From positions 1 through 64,000 of the forward strand of contig NZ_NBDP01000023.1 of assembly GCF_004123845.1 (NCBI RefSeq): 64,000 bases of DNA. The letters run 5' to 3'. The notes under the pieces are model-generated. The model made no database searches, was not told the DNA's origin, and saw only the letters and a program-made list of their open reading frames with translations. This document shows positions 10,069 to 21,149 of the stretch, in pieces. The position numbers and the translations under genes are program-made. Positions within the stretch are counted from its first letter, which is position 1. Each line of letters begins with the position of its first letter. This DNA comes from Allobosea sp. Tri-44. GTDB lineage: Bacteria > Pseudomonadota > Alphaproteobacteria > Rhizobiales > Beijerinckiaceae.

Positions 10069-10111
10069 AGCATGAAGCCGGGGCGACAGTTCAATGACAA
10101 AACGATGACAT
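10069..10111 (-). promoter_or_regulatory. Pho box and promoter of the ugp operon
   Basis: Three seven-base direct repeats on the minus strand, ATGTCAT, TTGTCAT and CTGTCGC, start exactly 11 bases apart (plus-strand 10105-10111, 10094-10100, 10083-10089). This 7-4-7-4-7 layout is the PhoB binding pattern. A possible -10 (CATGCT, 10069-10074) lies about 8 bases downstream of the last repeat and 60 bases before the ugpB start, with no good -35, as usual for PhoB-activated promoters. Confidence 0.8.
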
Positions 10112-10211
10112 TTCTGCCCCGTTGTGGACGCGCATCGGCGCACTTGCGATTTTCCGCGGAAGCGGCTGTTCTCCTCAGCCTTCCTGCACACTGCACACAG
10201 CCGGATCAGCC

Positions 10212-11390
10212 ATGCCCTCGCTCTCGCTTACGCCCGCCAACACTCTGCCGGCCGATGCCGACCGCGCCGCGCTGGCCGGCCGGGTCTGGCGGCCGGAACT
10301 CGCCGGGCCGTCGGTGGTCAAGCTCAAGGGCGACGAGGTCATCGACGTCACCGCGGCTTTTCCGACCATGCGCGATCTCTGCGAGACCGCCGATCCGGTA
10401 ATAGCGCTGCGCGCAGCAGACGGCGAAAGCCTGGGCTCGCTTGCCGATCTCCTCGCCAACAGCTCGGTCACTTCCCGCAATGACGGCAAGCCCTGGCTGC
10501 TCGCCCCGGTCGACCTGCAGGCGGTCAAGGCCGCCGGCGTCACCTTCGCCGTTTCGATGCTGGAGCGCGTCATCGAGGAGAAGGCGCGCGGCAACCCGGC
10601 CGCCGCCGCCGAGATCCGGACCGAGATCGGAAAACTGATCGGCGACGACCTCTCCAAGCTCAAGCCCGGCTCGCCCGAGGCGATGAAGCTGAAGGAGGTG
10701 CTGATCGCCCAGAACAGCTGGAGCCAGTATCTCGAGGTCGGCATCGGGCCGGACGCCGAGATCTTCACCAAGGCGCCGCCGATGTCGGCGGTCGGCACCG
10801 GCGCCGACGCCGGGCTGCACCCGGGTTCGAGCTGGAACAACCCCGAGCCGGAGATCGTGCTCGTCGTCGCCTCGGACGGCCGGATCGTGGGCGCCAGCCT
10901 CGGCAACGACGTCAATCTGCGCGACTTTGAGGGCCGCTCGGCGCTGCTGCTGGGCAAGGCCAAGGACAACAATGCGGCCGCCGCCATCGGCCCGTTCATC
11001 CGCTTCTTCGATGGCGATTTCTCGCTCGATCATGTCCGCAAGACGACGGTGAGCCTCGCCGTTGAGGGCGAGGACGGCTTCACGCTTGAGGGCTCGTCCT
11101 CGATCGCCATGATCAGCCGCGACCCGGCCGATCTCGCCGCGCAGATGCTCGGCCCGCACCATCAATATCCGGACGGGGCGGTGCTCTATCTCGGCACCAT
11201 GTTCGCGCCGATCAAGGACCGCGATGCGCCCGGCGGCGGCTTCACCCATAAATATGGCGACATCGTCACCATCGCCGCGCCCGAGCTCGGCGCGCTGGTC
11301 AACCGGATGCGCCGCACCGACGAATGCGAGCCCTGGCGCTTCGGCGCCTCGCATCTGATGCGCAACCTCGCCAAGCGCGGGCTGCTGTGA
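10212..11390 (+). CDS. fumarylacetoacetate hydrolase-family protein
   Basis: A 392-residue member of the FAH superfamily (metal-dependent hydrolases, hydratases and decarboxylases of keto-acids). The C-terminal two-thirds carries the fold, with acidic metal-ligand candidates in NNPEPEIVLV and the conserved GNDVNLRDFEG region. The start at 10212 is chosen because the preceding in-frame residues are unlike the family. It is coupled to the hydroxyproline dehydratase by a GTGA overlap. FAH members of this size often act as 2-keto-3-deoxy-sugar-acid dehydratases; the exact reaction here is not shown by the sequence. Confidence 0.8.
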   Translation: MPSLSLTPANTLPADADRAALAGRVWRPELAGPSVVKLKGDEVIDVTAAFPTMRDLCETADPVIALRAADGESLGSLADLLANSSVTSRNDGKPWLLAPVDLQAVKAAGVTFAVSMLERVIEEKARGNPAAAAEIRTEIGKLIGDDLSKLKPGSPEAMKLKEVLIAQNSWSQYLEVGIGPDAEIFTKAPPMSAVGTGADAGLHPGSSWNNPEPEIVLVVASDGRIVGASLGNDVNLRDFEGRSALLLGKAKDNNAAAAIGPFIRFFDGDFSLDHVRKTTVSLAVEGEDGFTLEGSSSIAMISRDPADLAAQMLGPHHQYPDGAVLYLGTMFAPIKDRDAPGGGFTHKYGDIVTIAAPELGALVNRMRRTDECEPWRFGASHLMRNLAKRGLL

Positions 11391-12409
11391 CGCGCCTGAG
11401 CTACATCGACTACCACACCTGTGGCGAGCCGGTGCGCATCGTCGCCTCGGGCTATCCCGCGCTCGCCGGCGCGACCATTCTCGACAAGCGCCGGCAGGCC
11501 CGCGAGCGCTACGATCACCTGCGACGCGCGATGATGCTGGAGCCGCGCGGGCATGACGGCATGTACGGCGTCATTCCGGTCGCGGCGAGCCATCCCGAGG
11601 CGGCCTTCGGCGTGCTGTTCACGCACAACGAGGGCTATTCGACCATGTGCGGTCACGCGACCATCGCCCTCGGCCGCTATGCGATCGAACAGGGGCTGGT
11701 GAGGGCGACCGAGCCGGTGACCCGCTTCGCCATCGAGGCGCCGTGCGGCCTGCTGCGCCTTGCCTGCGAGGTTGCTGATGGCAAGGTCGACGCGGTCAGC
11801 TTCGAGAGCGTCCCGGCCTTCGTCGAGGCACGCGACCTCGTGGTTCCGGTGCCCGGCTATGGCGATGTCACCACCGACATCGCCTATGGCGGCGCCTATT
11901 ACTGCATCCTGCCAGCCTCGCGCTTCGGGCTCGACCTGATGCAGACGCCGGTCGAGGAGATCGTCGCGGCGGCGGGCGCGCTGACCGACCAGGTCCGGGC
12001 GAGCGTCTCGATCACACATCCGACTGAGCCCGATCTCGGCTTCCTCTATGGCACGATCGTCACCGACGAGGCCGGGCCGAATGAGGACAGCTTCAATCTC
12101 TGCGTCTTCGCCGAGCGCCAGATCGACCGCTCGCCGACCGGTTCGGGCGTCACCGCCCGGATGGCGCTCGACCACGCCAAGGGGCTGATCTCCGCCGGCC
12201 AGAGCCGCAGGATCCGCAGCATCACCGGCGGCGCCTTCACCGGCAAGGTGATCGGCCCGGTCGATTTCCCGGCAGCAGGCGCGGTCACGGTCGAGGTCGG
12301 CGGCCGCGGACATCTTTCCGGCGAAGGCAGCTTCGTCATCGAGGCGGACGACCCGCTCGGCCACGGCTTTGTCCTGCCGAAGCGCTTCGCCGAGATCGAA
12401 AGCTCATGA
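11387..12409 (+). CDS. trans-3-hydroxy-L-proline dehydratase (proline racemase family)
   Basis: A 340-residue proline-racemase-fold enzyme. The first catalytic cysteine is present (C88 in STMCGHAT), but the second position is threonine (T251 in DRSPTGSG) instead of cysteine. This Cys/Thr pair marks trans-3-hydroxy-L-proline dehydratases such as human L3HYPDH, which form delta-1-pyrroline-2-carboxylate. Racemases and 4-hydroxyproline epimerases have two cysteines. It starts at a GTG overlapping the stop of the FAH gene. No pyrroline-2-carboxylate reductase is next to it. Confidence 0.85.
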   Translation: MTRLSYIDYHTCGEPVRIVASGYPALAGATILDKRRQARERYDHLRRAMMLEPRGHDGMYGVIPVAASHPEAAFGVLFTHNEGYSTMCGHATIALGRYAIEQGLVRATEPVTRFAIEAPCGLLRLACEVADGKVDAVSFESVPAFVEARDLVVPVPGYGDVTTDIAYGGAYYCILPASRFGLDLMQTPVEEIVAAAGALTDQVRASVSITHPTEPDLGFLYGTIVTDEAGPNEDSFNLCVFAERQIDRSPTGSGVTARMALDHAKGLISAGQSRRIRSITGGAFTGKVIGPVDFPAAGAVTVEVGGRGHLSGEGSFVIEADDPLGHGFVLPKRFAEIESS

Positions 12410-12673
12410 GCCGGCTCACTCCGGCTGACGAAAGTTCAGGGATCTCGCGCCAGCGCGGATGGCGGTGCCATATTGTCCCACCCATCATAAAGACGCAGAG
12501 AATCGTGGCCCGCCGCGCGGCTCCAGCGAATGCCAACTCGGCATCGGTATAGCCTCGCAATTTCCGGAGAAAGCCAAGCTTCCCCGTCGAGGTAAACCCG
12601 CTTTTCATCTTGCCCAGAAGGAGCACGGTAAGATTCTGCTGCTACTTTGCCGTGCGTGACGCTGGAACGAACC
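12410..12673. other. 264-base low-GC spacer with a doubtful small ORF
   Basis: This stretch is visibly less GC-rich than its surroundings. A 79-codon minus-strand frame (12675 to 12436) begins almost exactly at the ATG of the next plus-strand gene, and a second minus frame overlaps it. Neither matches a family I know, and no good ribosome site precedes them. I treat the stretch as a promoter region with atypical base composition. Confidence 0.35.
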
Positions 12674-14380
12674 ATGGATGCGAGCCCGGACCGAATGGCC
12701 GCTGCAACAGCTGCGAAGGTGCTCGTCGCCGCACGCCCCTGGGCCGGTCCGGCGATCTGGCTCGCAGCCTTCCTCGCTTTCGTCCTCGCTGGCCTGCTGC
12801 TGCCGCTGCGCCTGCCGCTCGGGTCGTATTACTGGGACACGGCGGTCTATCTCGACGCAGCCCAGCGCATCCGCGAAGGTCAGGTTCCGAACATCGACTT
12901 CTTCGCCCCGGTCGGCCCGCTCGGCTACTACCTCGTCGCCGGCCTTGACCGACTGTTTCCGAATGCCCACCCGCTCCTGGCCGCGAATTGGAGCCTGCTG
13001 CCGATCGCGCTGCCGTTGCTCGCGATCCTCGTCTTTCATGTCGCTCAGCATTCGCGAGGGCTCGCGCTGGCGCTGCTTTTACCCTTCCTGCTCTTCGCTT
13101 CGCTGCCAATCAACCTGCACGAGGTCTATCCGCTGCCGGGCTTCGACGGCTACGGCCATTACAACCGGCACGTCGCGCTGCTGCTCTACATCCTGATCGC
13201 CGTGCTGATGTTCGTGCGCGAGCGGGCGCTGACGATTTGGCTCGTCGCAGCGCTGATGCTGACGCTGTTCCTGGTCAAGGTCACCGGCGCTGTCGCTGGG
13301 GTGATGCTGGTCGGTTACGCCGTCCTCACCGCCCGGATGCGCCTGCGCGACGCCTGCCTCGCCGCTGTCGCTGTGATCGGCGCGCTCGCCATTGTCGATC
13401 TTGCGAGTGGCGGGCTGATCCGGGCTTATATCGACGACATCCTGACCCTGCTGAAGCTCAACACCGGCGCGCTGCTGCCGCGGTTCCTCACCGTTGCCTC
13501 GTTCAAGTTCGAGGTCGTCGGACCGACGCTCGTGCTTATCGGCCTGCTCGTCTACTCGTCCTGGCAGGCGAGGCCGGCGGGCCTCCTGTCCTGGCTGCGC
13601 GAGCTTGCCATCTCGCCGGTGGGTTGGCTCGCAATCGGCCTACTGGCGCTGACCTTCTTCGAGACGCAGAACACCGGAAGCCTCGAATTCATCGGGCTCT
13701 GGCCGATCCTGCTCGTGCTCCTGCTCGACTGGCGCCGGCGCAACGACAGCCTGCGGCCAGTGGTGATGCTGCTGATCTGCGTCGTCGCGGCGCCTTCCGC
13801 CGTGAACTTCATCGAGCGCAGCGCCCGAGCCGCCCTCGGCGCGCCGACCTATTTGCCGCTCGCGGTTGACAATGTCGGCAAGCTCGGCCGGGTCAGCGTC
13901 AAGCCCGAGATCGCCGAGCGGGCTCCGATCATGCTGCAGCACTACGCCAGGCATCAGCCAGCTTATGCCGATCTCGCCGCGACCGGGCAGAAGCCTTCGG
14001 TCACGCTGTACTCCGAGATCGACCACCACGCGATCTGGCTGCTCGAGGTCGAGCAGGGCATAGCGGCGATCAAGGCCTGGGAGCATGCCAACAGGCGCGA
14101 GCTCAACGGCGTCTTCACCCTCGACTTCGTCGACATCATGAACCGCCTGCTCGATCGCCGGCCACCGCGCCATGTCCCGATCGGCATCGATCCGAAACGG
14201 AGCAATCCGCAGCTCGAAGCGCAGATGATCGAGAGCCTGCACCGGACCGATGCGATCCTGGCGCCGAAATGCCCGCTGACCTCGATCCGCGCAACGATCT
14301 TCAAGCACTTCGCCCAGACGCTCGAAGGTCGCAGCAAGGTCGCGCTGGCGCCCTGCTGGGACATGTATCTGAAGCCCTGA
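12674..14380 (+). CDS. polytopic membrane protein, candidate GT-C-type glycosyltransferase
   Basis: A 568-residue protein with about ten membrane helices in residues 25-400 and a soluble C-terminal domain. Near the N-terminus SYYWDTAVYLDAAQRIREG followed by PNIDFFAPVGPLGYY resembles the acidic loop of GT-C enzymes (dolichyl-phosphate-mannose-type, GT39/GT87), where an Asp binds the lipid-linked sugar. An ATG at 12674 is preferred; 12647 and 12695 are alternatives. It abuts thiE tail to tail. The sugar and acceptor are unknown, and the family call is moderate. Confidence 0.55.
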   Translation: MDASPDRMAAATAAKVLVAARPWAGPAIWLAAFLAFVLAGLLLPLRLPLGSYYWDTAVYLDAAQRIREGQVPNIDFFAPVGPLGYYLVAGLDRLFPNAHPLLAANWSLLPIALPLLAILVFHVAQHSRGLALALLLPFLLFASLPINLHEVYPLPGFDGYGHYNRHVALLLYILIAVLMFVRERALTIWLVAALMLTLFLVKVTGAVAGVMLVGYAVLTARMRLRDACLAAVAVIGALAIVDLASGGLIRAYIDDILTLLKLNTGALLPRFLTVASFKFEVVGPTLVLIGLLVYSSWQARPAGLLSWLRELAISPVGWLAIGLLALTFFETQNTGSLEFIGLWPILLVLLLDWRRRNDSLRPVVMLLICVVAAPSAVNFIERSARAALGAPTYLPLAVDNVGKLGRVSVKPEIAERAPIMLQHYARHQPAYADLAATGQKPSVTLYSEIDHHAIWLLEVEQGIAAIKAWEHANRRELNGVFTLDFVDIMNRLLDRRPPRHVPIGIDPKRSNPQLEAQMIESLHRTDAILAPKCPLTSIRATIFKHFAQTLEGRSKVALAPCWDMYLKP

Positions 14381-15049
14381 TCAGGGGCTCGCGGTGACCC
14401 GCTGCGACAGGGCGGTCTCGATCGAAAGCCTGAGATCGCGCGCCGCGGCCGCAATGTCGTCACCGCCGAACAGCGATCCGATCACGGCGACGCCATCGGC
14501 CCCCGCTGCAATGACCGAGCCGGCATTGGCGGCGGTGATGCCGGCGATGGCGCCGACCGGCAAGGCACCGAGCACGCGCGCAGCCGCCTGGCGCAAGTTC
14601 AAGAGCCCGTCCAGCCCGAGCGGCGCGTCGGCATTGTCCTTGTGCGCTGTCGGGAAGACGCCGCCGATACAGGCATAGTCGATTTTCGCGGAGGCGAGCT
14701 CGGGCAGTTCACCCTCATGCTTCAGCGTCGCGCCGATGATGGCGCGCGGCCCGAGCAGGCGGCGGGCATCGACCAGCTTCATGTCGTCGGCGCCGAGATG
14801 GACGCCGTCGGCGCCCGAGGCGAGTGCGACGTCGACGCGATCGTTGATCAGCAAGGGCACATTGGTGCCGTGCAGGGCCGAGCGGATGGCGCGCGCCTCG
14901 CGCACCATCTCGCGCGTCGTCTCGGTCTTGGCGCGAAGCTGGATCAGCGTCGCACCGCCTTCGACTGCCGCGCGCGCCATATCGGCCATGGAGCGGCCAT
15001 TGGCGATCTGGGGATCGACGATGCCGTAGAGGGTGATGTCGACGCTCAT
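14381..15049 (-). CDS. thiE: thiamine phosphate synthase
   Basis: A 222-residue TIM-barrel enzyme that joins hydroxymethylpyrimidine diphosphate and thiazole phosphate. The family stretches IQLRAKT, LLINDRVDVALASGADGVHLGADD and the C-terminal IAGITAANA/GVAVIGSLF phosphate-binding loops are present. The start at 15049 overlaps the thiM stop (ATGA). It is the last gene of the thi operon. Confidence 0.95.
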   Translation of the reverse strand: MSVDITLYGIVDPQIANGRSMADMARAAVEGGATLIQLRAKTETTREMVREARAIRSALHGTNVPLLINDRVDVALASGADGVHLGADDMKLVDARRLLGPRAIIGATLKHEGELPELASAKIDYACIGGVFPTAHKDNADAPLGLDGLLNLRQAAARVLGALPVGAIAGITAANAGSVIAAGADGVAVIGSLFGGDDIAAAARDLRLSIETALSQRVTASP

Positions 15050-15813
15050 CGTCCGGTTTCCATTCGTGCAGCCAGCGTCGCCGCGTCCATCGCAGCGACC
15101 GCATCGATCAGCTCGACCTCGAAGCTGCCGGGGCCGCGGCAGCGCTCGGACGCGATTTCGCCGGCAATGCCATAGGCGGTCAAGGCCGCTGCCGCCGCGA
15201 CCGCCTTGTCGGCCTCGACGGCGCAGCAAGCCGCGATCAGCGCACCAGCGGCGCAACCGATGCCGGTGACCCTGGTCATCAGCGGGTGGCCATGCGCGAC
15301 GGAGAAGTTCGCCGTGCCGCTCTCGATCCGGTCGACCTTGCCGGTGGTGACGCGGGTGACACCCTGCGCGGCGGCGAGATCGACGGCGAGCGCCGCCATC
15401 TCGGTGGCGTTACCGCGTACGAGAATATCGGGCAGGCGCAGTACCTCGCCAGCGATGTGCCGGCGCAGCGGCGAGAGCTCGACGAAGACCGGATCGAAGA
15501 CGACAGGCTTGCCGCGGTCGCGCGCCACTTCGAGCAGCTTGGGAATGGCGAGCTCGCTCTCGGCATTGATCGTGCCGATATTGATCAGGATCGCGCCTGC
15601 ACCTTCCGCCATCGCCGCGACCTCGTCGACATGGATCGCCATCGAGGGGATCGCGCCGAAGGCGAGCAGCATGTTGGCGGTGATGTTCTGCGCCACCGTA
15701 TTGGTCAGGCACTGCACCCGCGGACGGCTCTGCGCCACACGGGCGAGGACGGAGGCGACCTCCTGCGGCTGCAAGGTCCGCGCCGGCATGATCTCGGTAG
15801 TGTCGCTCGTCAT
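15046..15813 (-). CDS. thiM: hydroxyethylthiazole kinase
   Basis: A 255-residue salvage kinase that phosphorylates the thiazole alcohol. The ribokinase-like signature TGIGCAAG holds the conserved cysteine C187, and NITANMLLAFGAIPSM is typical of ThiM. The 40-base gap to thiF is the widest in the downstream part of the operon. No thiD is in the window, so the pyrimidine kinase must be elsewhere. Confidence 0.95.
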   Translation of the reverse strand: MTSDTTEIMPARTLQPQEVASVLARVAQSRPRVQCLTNTVAQNITANMLLAFGAIPSMAIHVDEVAAMAEGAGAILINIGTINAESELAIPKLLEVARDRGKPVVFDPVFVELSPLRRHIAGEVLRLPDILVRGNATEMAALAVDLAAAQGVTRVTTGKVDRIESGTANFSVAHGHPLMTRVTGIGCAAGALIAACCAVEADKAVAAAAALTAYGIAGEIASERCRGPGSFEVELIDAVAAMDAATLAARMETGR

Positions 15814-15853
15814 CTCGTCTCCATTGGGCTCGCCAAGGGATATGGGAAAGAAA

Positions 15854-16825
15854 CTAGCCTAGCGCCATCAGGGCCAGATCGCTGACGCCACGCGCTGCAA
15901 GCTTACCGGCGGCGCGCGCCGCCCTGATACCACTGCGGCAGCAGAGCACGATGCGTCGGCCGTCGGTTTCATCCAGCGATAGCCGATCGATCTCATCGAC
16001 CGCGAGCCTGATGGCATCGGGCGCAGCTGCCACGGGCGCCTCCTCGACGCCGCGCAGCTCGACCACGATGTCGCCGGCTGAGAGCTGCGACGGCGCGATG
16101 AAGCGGAAGGAGCCGGCGAGCGGTTCCTGTGCCGCGGCGAAGGAGAAGCCGCCGAAGGCGAGGCGGCGCGCGTCGAAGCTGATCACTCGGCCGAGCGGAG
16201 ATGGCTCAAGGCCCAGCGCCAGCAGCAAGGCCATCTGCGCCTGCAGCAGGCCGAGGCTGGCGACCGCCGGGCCGAGCACGCCGGCCGTGGCGCAATCGGC
16301 GGCGCGGGCCGGCATTTCCGGGAAGACCGCGCGGTAGCTCGGCCCACCACCGCAGAAAGCGCCGACATAGCCGGAAAGGCCGGCGATCGAGGCGCTGACC
16401 AGCGGTTTGCCGGCATCGCGGCAGGCATCGCTCAGAACATAGGTCGCGGCGAAACTGTCGGCGGCATCGACGACGATATCGGCACGCGCCACCAGCTCCG
16501 CGGCATTGTCGGGCGCGAGCCTGAGTGCCAAGGCCTCGACCTCCACACCGGGATTATACGCGGCGAGCGCCTCACGCGCCGCCTCGACCTTGGGCCGACC
16601 GACATCGCTCATCCGGTAGAGCGGCTGGCGGTGCAGATTGCTTTCCTCGACCCGGTCGGGATCGATCAGCAGCAATCGGCCGATGCCGGCGCCGGCGAGA
16701 TAGGACAGCACGGGGCAGCCGAGCCCGCCGGCGCCGACGACGAGGACGCTGGCGCGGGCCAGCCGTGCCTGCCCCTCGGGGCCGACCTCCGGCAGTACCA
16801 TCTGGCGGACATAGCGATCGGTCAT
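15854..16825 (-). CDS. thiF: ThiF/MoeB-type adenylyltransferase with C-terminal rhodanese domain
   Basis: A 323-residue enzyme that adenylates the C-terminus of ThiS. The nucleotide loop GAGGLG is at residues 31-36, ESNLHRQPLY follows, and the conserved cysteine lies in ADCATAGVLG. The usual zinc-binding CxxC pairs of ThiF/MoeB are not visible. The last 75 residues look like a rhodanese-like domain with CRSGIR, which could supply sulfur directly to ThiS. The ATG at 16825 is chosen for the GGGAGGAAGCC site before it; an upstream ATG at 16843 lacks one. Confidence 0.85.
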   Translation of the reverse strand: MTDRYVRQMVLPEVGPEGQARLARASVLVVGAGGLGCPVLSYLAGAGIGRLLLIDPDRVEESNLHRQPLYRMSDVGRPKVEAAREALAAYNPGVEVEALALRLAPDNAAELVARADIVVDAADSFAATYVLSDACRDAGKPLVSASIAGLSGYVGAFCGGGPSYRAVFPEMPARAADCATAGVLGPAVASLGLLQAQMALLLALGLEPSPLGRVISFDARRLAFGGFSFAAAQEPLAGSFRFIAPSQLSAGDIVVELRGVEEAPVAAAPDAIRLAVDEIDRLSLDETDGRRIVLCCRSGIRAARAAGKLAARGVSDLALMALG

Positions 16826-16839
16826 GGCTTCCTCCCGCA

Positions 16840-17610
16840 TCATCCCAGCAAGGCCCGGCCGAGCACCGGGGTTGAAGGCGCGGCCATGTCGCGCGGCTCC
16901 ATCGGCCCGGCTTCGAAGGCGAGGCGCCCGGCCTCGACCGCCCGGGCGAAGGCGGCGGCCATCGCTGCCGGATCGCCGGCTTTCGCCACCGCGGTGTTCA
17001 GGAGGACGGCGTCATAGCCGAGTTCCATCGCCGCGGCCGCATGCGAGGGCAGACCGATCCCGGCATCGACGACGAGCGGGATATCGGGGAAATGCGCCCG
17101 CAGCGCCCGCAGGCCGTAAGGGTTGTTCAAGCCCTTGCCGGTGCCGATCGGCGCGCCCCAGGGCATCAGCACCCGGCAGCCGGCCTCGACCAGCCGCTCG
17201 GCCACGACGAGATCCTCGGTCATGTAGGGGAAGACCTCGAAACCCTCGGCGCAGAGGATGCGCGCCGCCTCGACCAGACCGAACACATCGGGCTGGAGCG
17301 TGTCGGCCTCGCCGATCACCTCCAGCTTGATCCAGGGCGTGCCGAAGACCTCGCGCGCCATCTGCGCCGTCGTCACCGCTTCCTTGACCGAATGGCAGCC
17401 GGCCGTATTAGGCAGCACTTTGACGCCAAGGCCACGGATCAGCGCCCAGAAATCTTGGCCGCCGCCGAGCCGGCCGGCCTCGCGGCGCAGCGAGACCGTG
17501 ACGACATCGACGCCGGCCGTCTCGACCGCCCGCTGCAGCACGGCCGGCGAGGGATATTGCGCCGTGCCCAAAAAGAGGCGCGAGCGTGGGGTGAAACCAT
17601 AGAAATCCAT
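16840..17610 (-). CDS. thiG: thiazole synthase
   Basis: A 256-residue TIM-barrel enzyme that builds thiazole phosphate from deoxyxylulose phosphate, dehydroglycine and ThiS thiocarboxylate. The Schiff-base lysine is K95 in WIKLEVIG, and PNTAGCHSV and [13 protein letters not shown] are family hallmarks. It starts 4 bases after the thiS stop. Confidence 0.97.
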   Translation of the reverse strand: MDFYGFTPRSRLFLGTAQYPSPAVLQRAVETAGVDVVTVSLRREAGRLGGGQDFWALIRGLGVKVLPNTAGCHSVKEAVTTAQMAREVFGTPWIKLEVIGEADTLQPDVFGLVEAARILCAEGFEVFPYMTEDLVVAERLVEAGCRVLMPWGAPIGTGKGLNNPYGLRALRAHFPDIPLVVDAGIGLPSHAAAAMELGYDAVLLNTAVAKAGDPAAMAAAFARAVEAGRLAFEAGPMEPRDMAAPSTPVLGRALLG

Positions 17611-17614
17611 CGCC

Positions 17615-17812
17615 TCAGCCTCCCTGCATCGGCGCGAGGATCTCGAGCCGATCGCCGTCTGCGAGAATCGTCTGCGCCCGTGCAGTTGCGGACACGAAGG
17701 TCTCGTTCACGGCCGTGGCGACGACTGTGCCGGCATAGCCCAGCTCTGCCAGCGCCTCGGCCAGGATCGGGGTGGCGACCTCACGCGTGTCGCCGTTGAC
17801 GATGATCTGCAT
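17615..17812 (-). CDS. thiS: ThiS sulfur carrier protein
   Basis: A 65-residue ubiquitin-fold protein ending in MQGG; the C-terminal Gly-Gly is adenylated by ThiF and converted to a thiocarboxylate. The ATG at 17812 lies 32 bases inside thiO in another frame, an unusually long overlap for this operon. A purine-rich GGAGCTGTCCG precedes the ATG within thiO. Confidence 0.95.
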   Translation of the reverse strand: MQIIVNGDTREVATPILAEALAELGYAGTVVATAVNETFVSATARAQTILADGDRLEILAPMQGG

Positions 17813-18782
17813 CGGACAGCTCCTGGGATGCGAGGAGACGATCGGCCGCCTGCCGGGCCAGGGCCGGCGAGAGCAGGAAACCGTGGCGGAAAAGGCCGTT
17901 GAAACGCAGGACCCGGCCATCCTCGACGATGCGGGGAAGATTGTCGGGAAAGGCCGGGCGGACATCGGCGCGCAGCTCGACGATTTCGGCCTCGCCGAAG
18001 GCCGGATGCAGCGCATAAGCGGCGCTGAGCAATTCGATCGCCGAGCGGGCGCTGACACGGCTGCGATCATCGCTCTCGATCATCGTCGCGCCGATCATGA
18101 AATGCCCGTCGGCGCGCGGCACGACATAGAGCGGGATGCGCGGATGCAGCAGCCGCACCGGACGGCTCAGGCTGATCTCATTGGTGCGCAGCACCAGCAT
18201 CTCGCCACGCACGCCACGCAAAGCGCCCAGACGGTCGCGGGCGGAGAGACCACGGCAATCGACGATGCGATCGGCATCGAGCGCCGCCTCGTCAGCCTCG
18301 ACGCCATATTGGATCGGCACATCGGCTGCCTGAAGCGCCTGCGCCAGCGCCGCCATGGCCAGGCGCGGGTCGAGATGAGCCTCTTGCGCGAAGAACAGGC
18401 CCTGCCGGAAGCGGCCGGCGAGATCGGGCTCCAGCGCGGCAACGCCGTCGGCATCGAGCCGCTCGAAGCCGCTCGTCCGTGCGGAAAAACGCGTCAGCTC
18501 GCCGGCATCGCGGGCCGGGGCAAGCACGAGCGTGCCATGGGCGAGCGTGCCGGGATAATGGCGCGGCCACCAGTCGAGCGCCTGCCGGCCCAGGGTGACG
18601 ACGGCTTCCTCGGCGCTCTCGCGCTCGCACCAGGGCGCCAGCATGCCGCCAGCGGACCAGGAGCAAGCCTGCTCGCCGAGCCCGGCGGCGCGTTCGAACA
18701 GCTCGACCGCGACGCCCCGCTCGGCCAGTTCGAGCGCCGTCACGAGGCCGGCGACACCGGCCCCGATCACAGCAACGCGCAT
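17781..18782 (-). CDS. thiO: glycine oxidase
   Basis: A 333-residue FAD amine oxidase that oxidises glycine to the dehydroglycine used by ThiG. The dinucleotide loop VIGAGVAGL is at residues 5-13, and a C-terminal FNGLFRHGFLLSP stretch is typical of the ThiO/DAO family. It lies 5 bases after thiC. Presence of ThiO instead of ThiH indicates the aerobic route. Confidence 0.93.
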   Translation of the reverse strand: MRVAVIGAGVAGLVTALELAERGVAVELFERAAGLGEQACSWSAGGMLAPWCERESAEEAVVTLGRQALDWWPRHYPGTLAHGTLVLAPARDAGELTRFSARTSGFERLDADGVAALEPDLAGRFRQGLFFAQEAHLDPRLAMAALAQALQAADVPIQYGVEADEAALDADRIVDCRGLSARDRLGALRGVRGEMLVLRTNEISLSRPVRLLHPRIPLYVVPRADGHFMIGATMIESDDRSRVSARSAIELLSAAYALHPAFGEAEIVELRADVRPAFPDNLPRIVEDGRVLRFNGLFRHGFLLSPALARQAADRLLASQELSDADHRQRRHA

Positions 18783-18787
18783 GGTCC

Positions 18788-20700
<1,913 letters not shown>

Positions 20701-20752
20701 GGGGCGTCTGACGGTCCAGTCGCTGTCTGCGGATGCACTTGTGGCGCAGCCG

Positions 20753-20843
<91 letters not shown>

Positions 20844-20948
20844 AGGTGGAGGTTAGAACCGTCGTGATCTCCGCGCAACTGGCAAAGAACCGCCGGCCGA
20901 CGCTGCGCCGGCATGCGTCAGGGGCATTGCGCTGGTAAGGACAGGAGT

Positions 20949-21149
20949 TCAGGCCGTGATGTCGAGATTGCCGCCCTGGCCAGCGGGAAGCGTCGCCTGC
21001 TGCTGCTCGGCAGCCTGCTGGAGCATGGCGACGAGGGCCTGGTCGGCATCGGCGTTCTGCTTGACCATTTCGACCTGCAAGGCCTGCTGCGTCGCAGCCG
21101 ACTTCATGCTGACCAGGCTTTGGGCGATCGCGACCGACATATCACTCAT
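20949..21149 (-). CDS. YjfB-family putative motility protein
   Basis: A 66-residue alpha-helical protein, Gln- and Ala-rich, with the pattern AIAQSLVSMKSAATQQALQ typical of the small YjfB family linked by name to motility. No signal peptide. GGAGCCTGCC precedes the ATG. No flagellar genes are nearby, so the role is unknown. Confidence 0.7.
   Translation of the reverse strand: MSDMSVAIAQSLVSMKSAATQQALQVEMVKQNADADQALVAMLQQAAEQQQATLPAGQGGNLDITA

Noticed and set aside
8210..10075. 621-codon plus-strand frame opposite ugpA/ugpB
   Set aside because: Composition is Arg/Gly/Glu-rich without any family pattern; it mirrors the codon bias of the real minus-strand genes.
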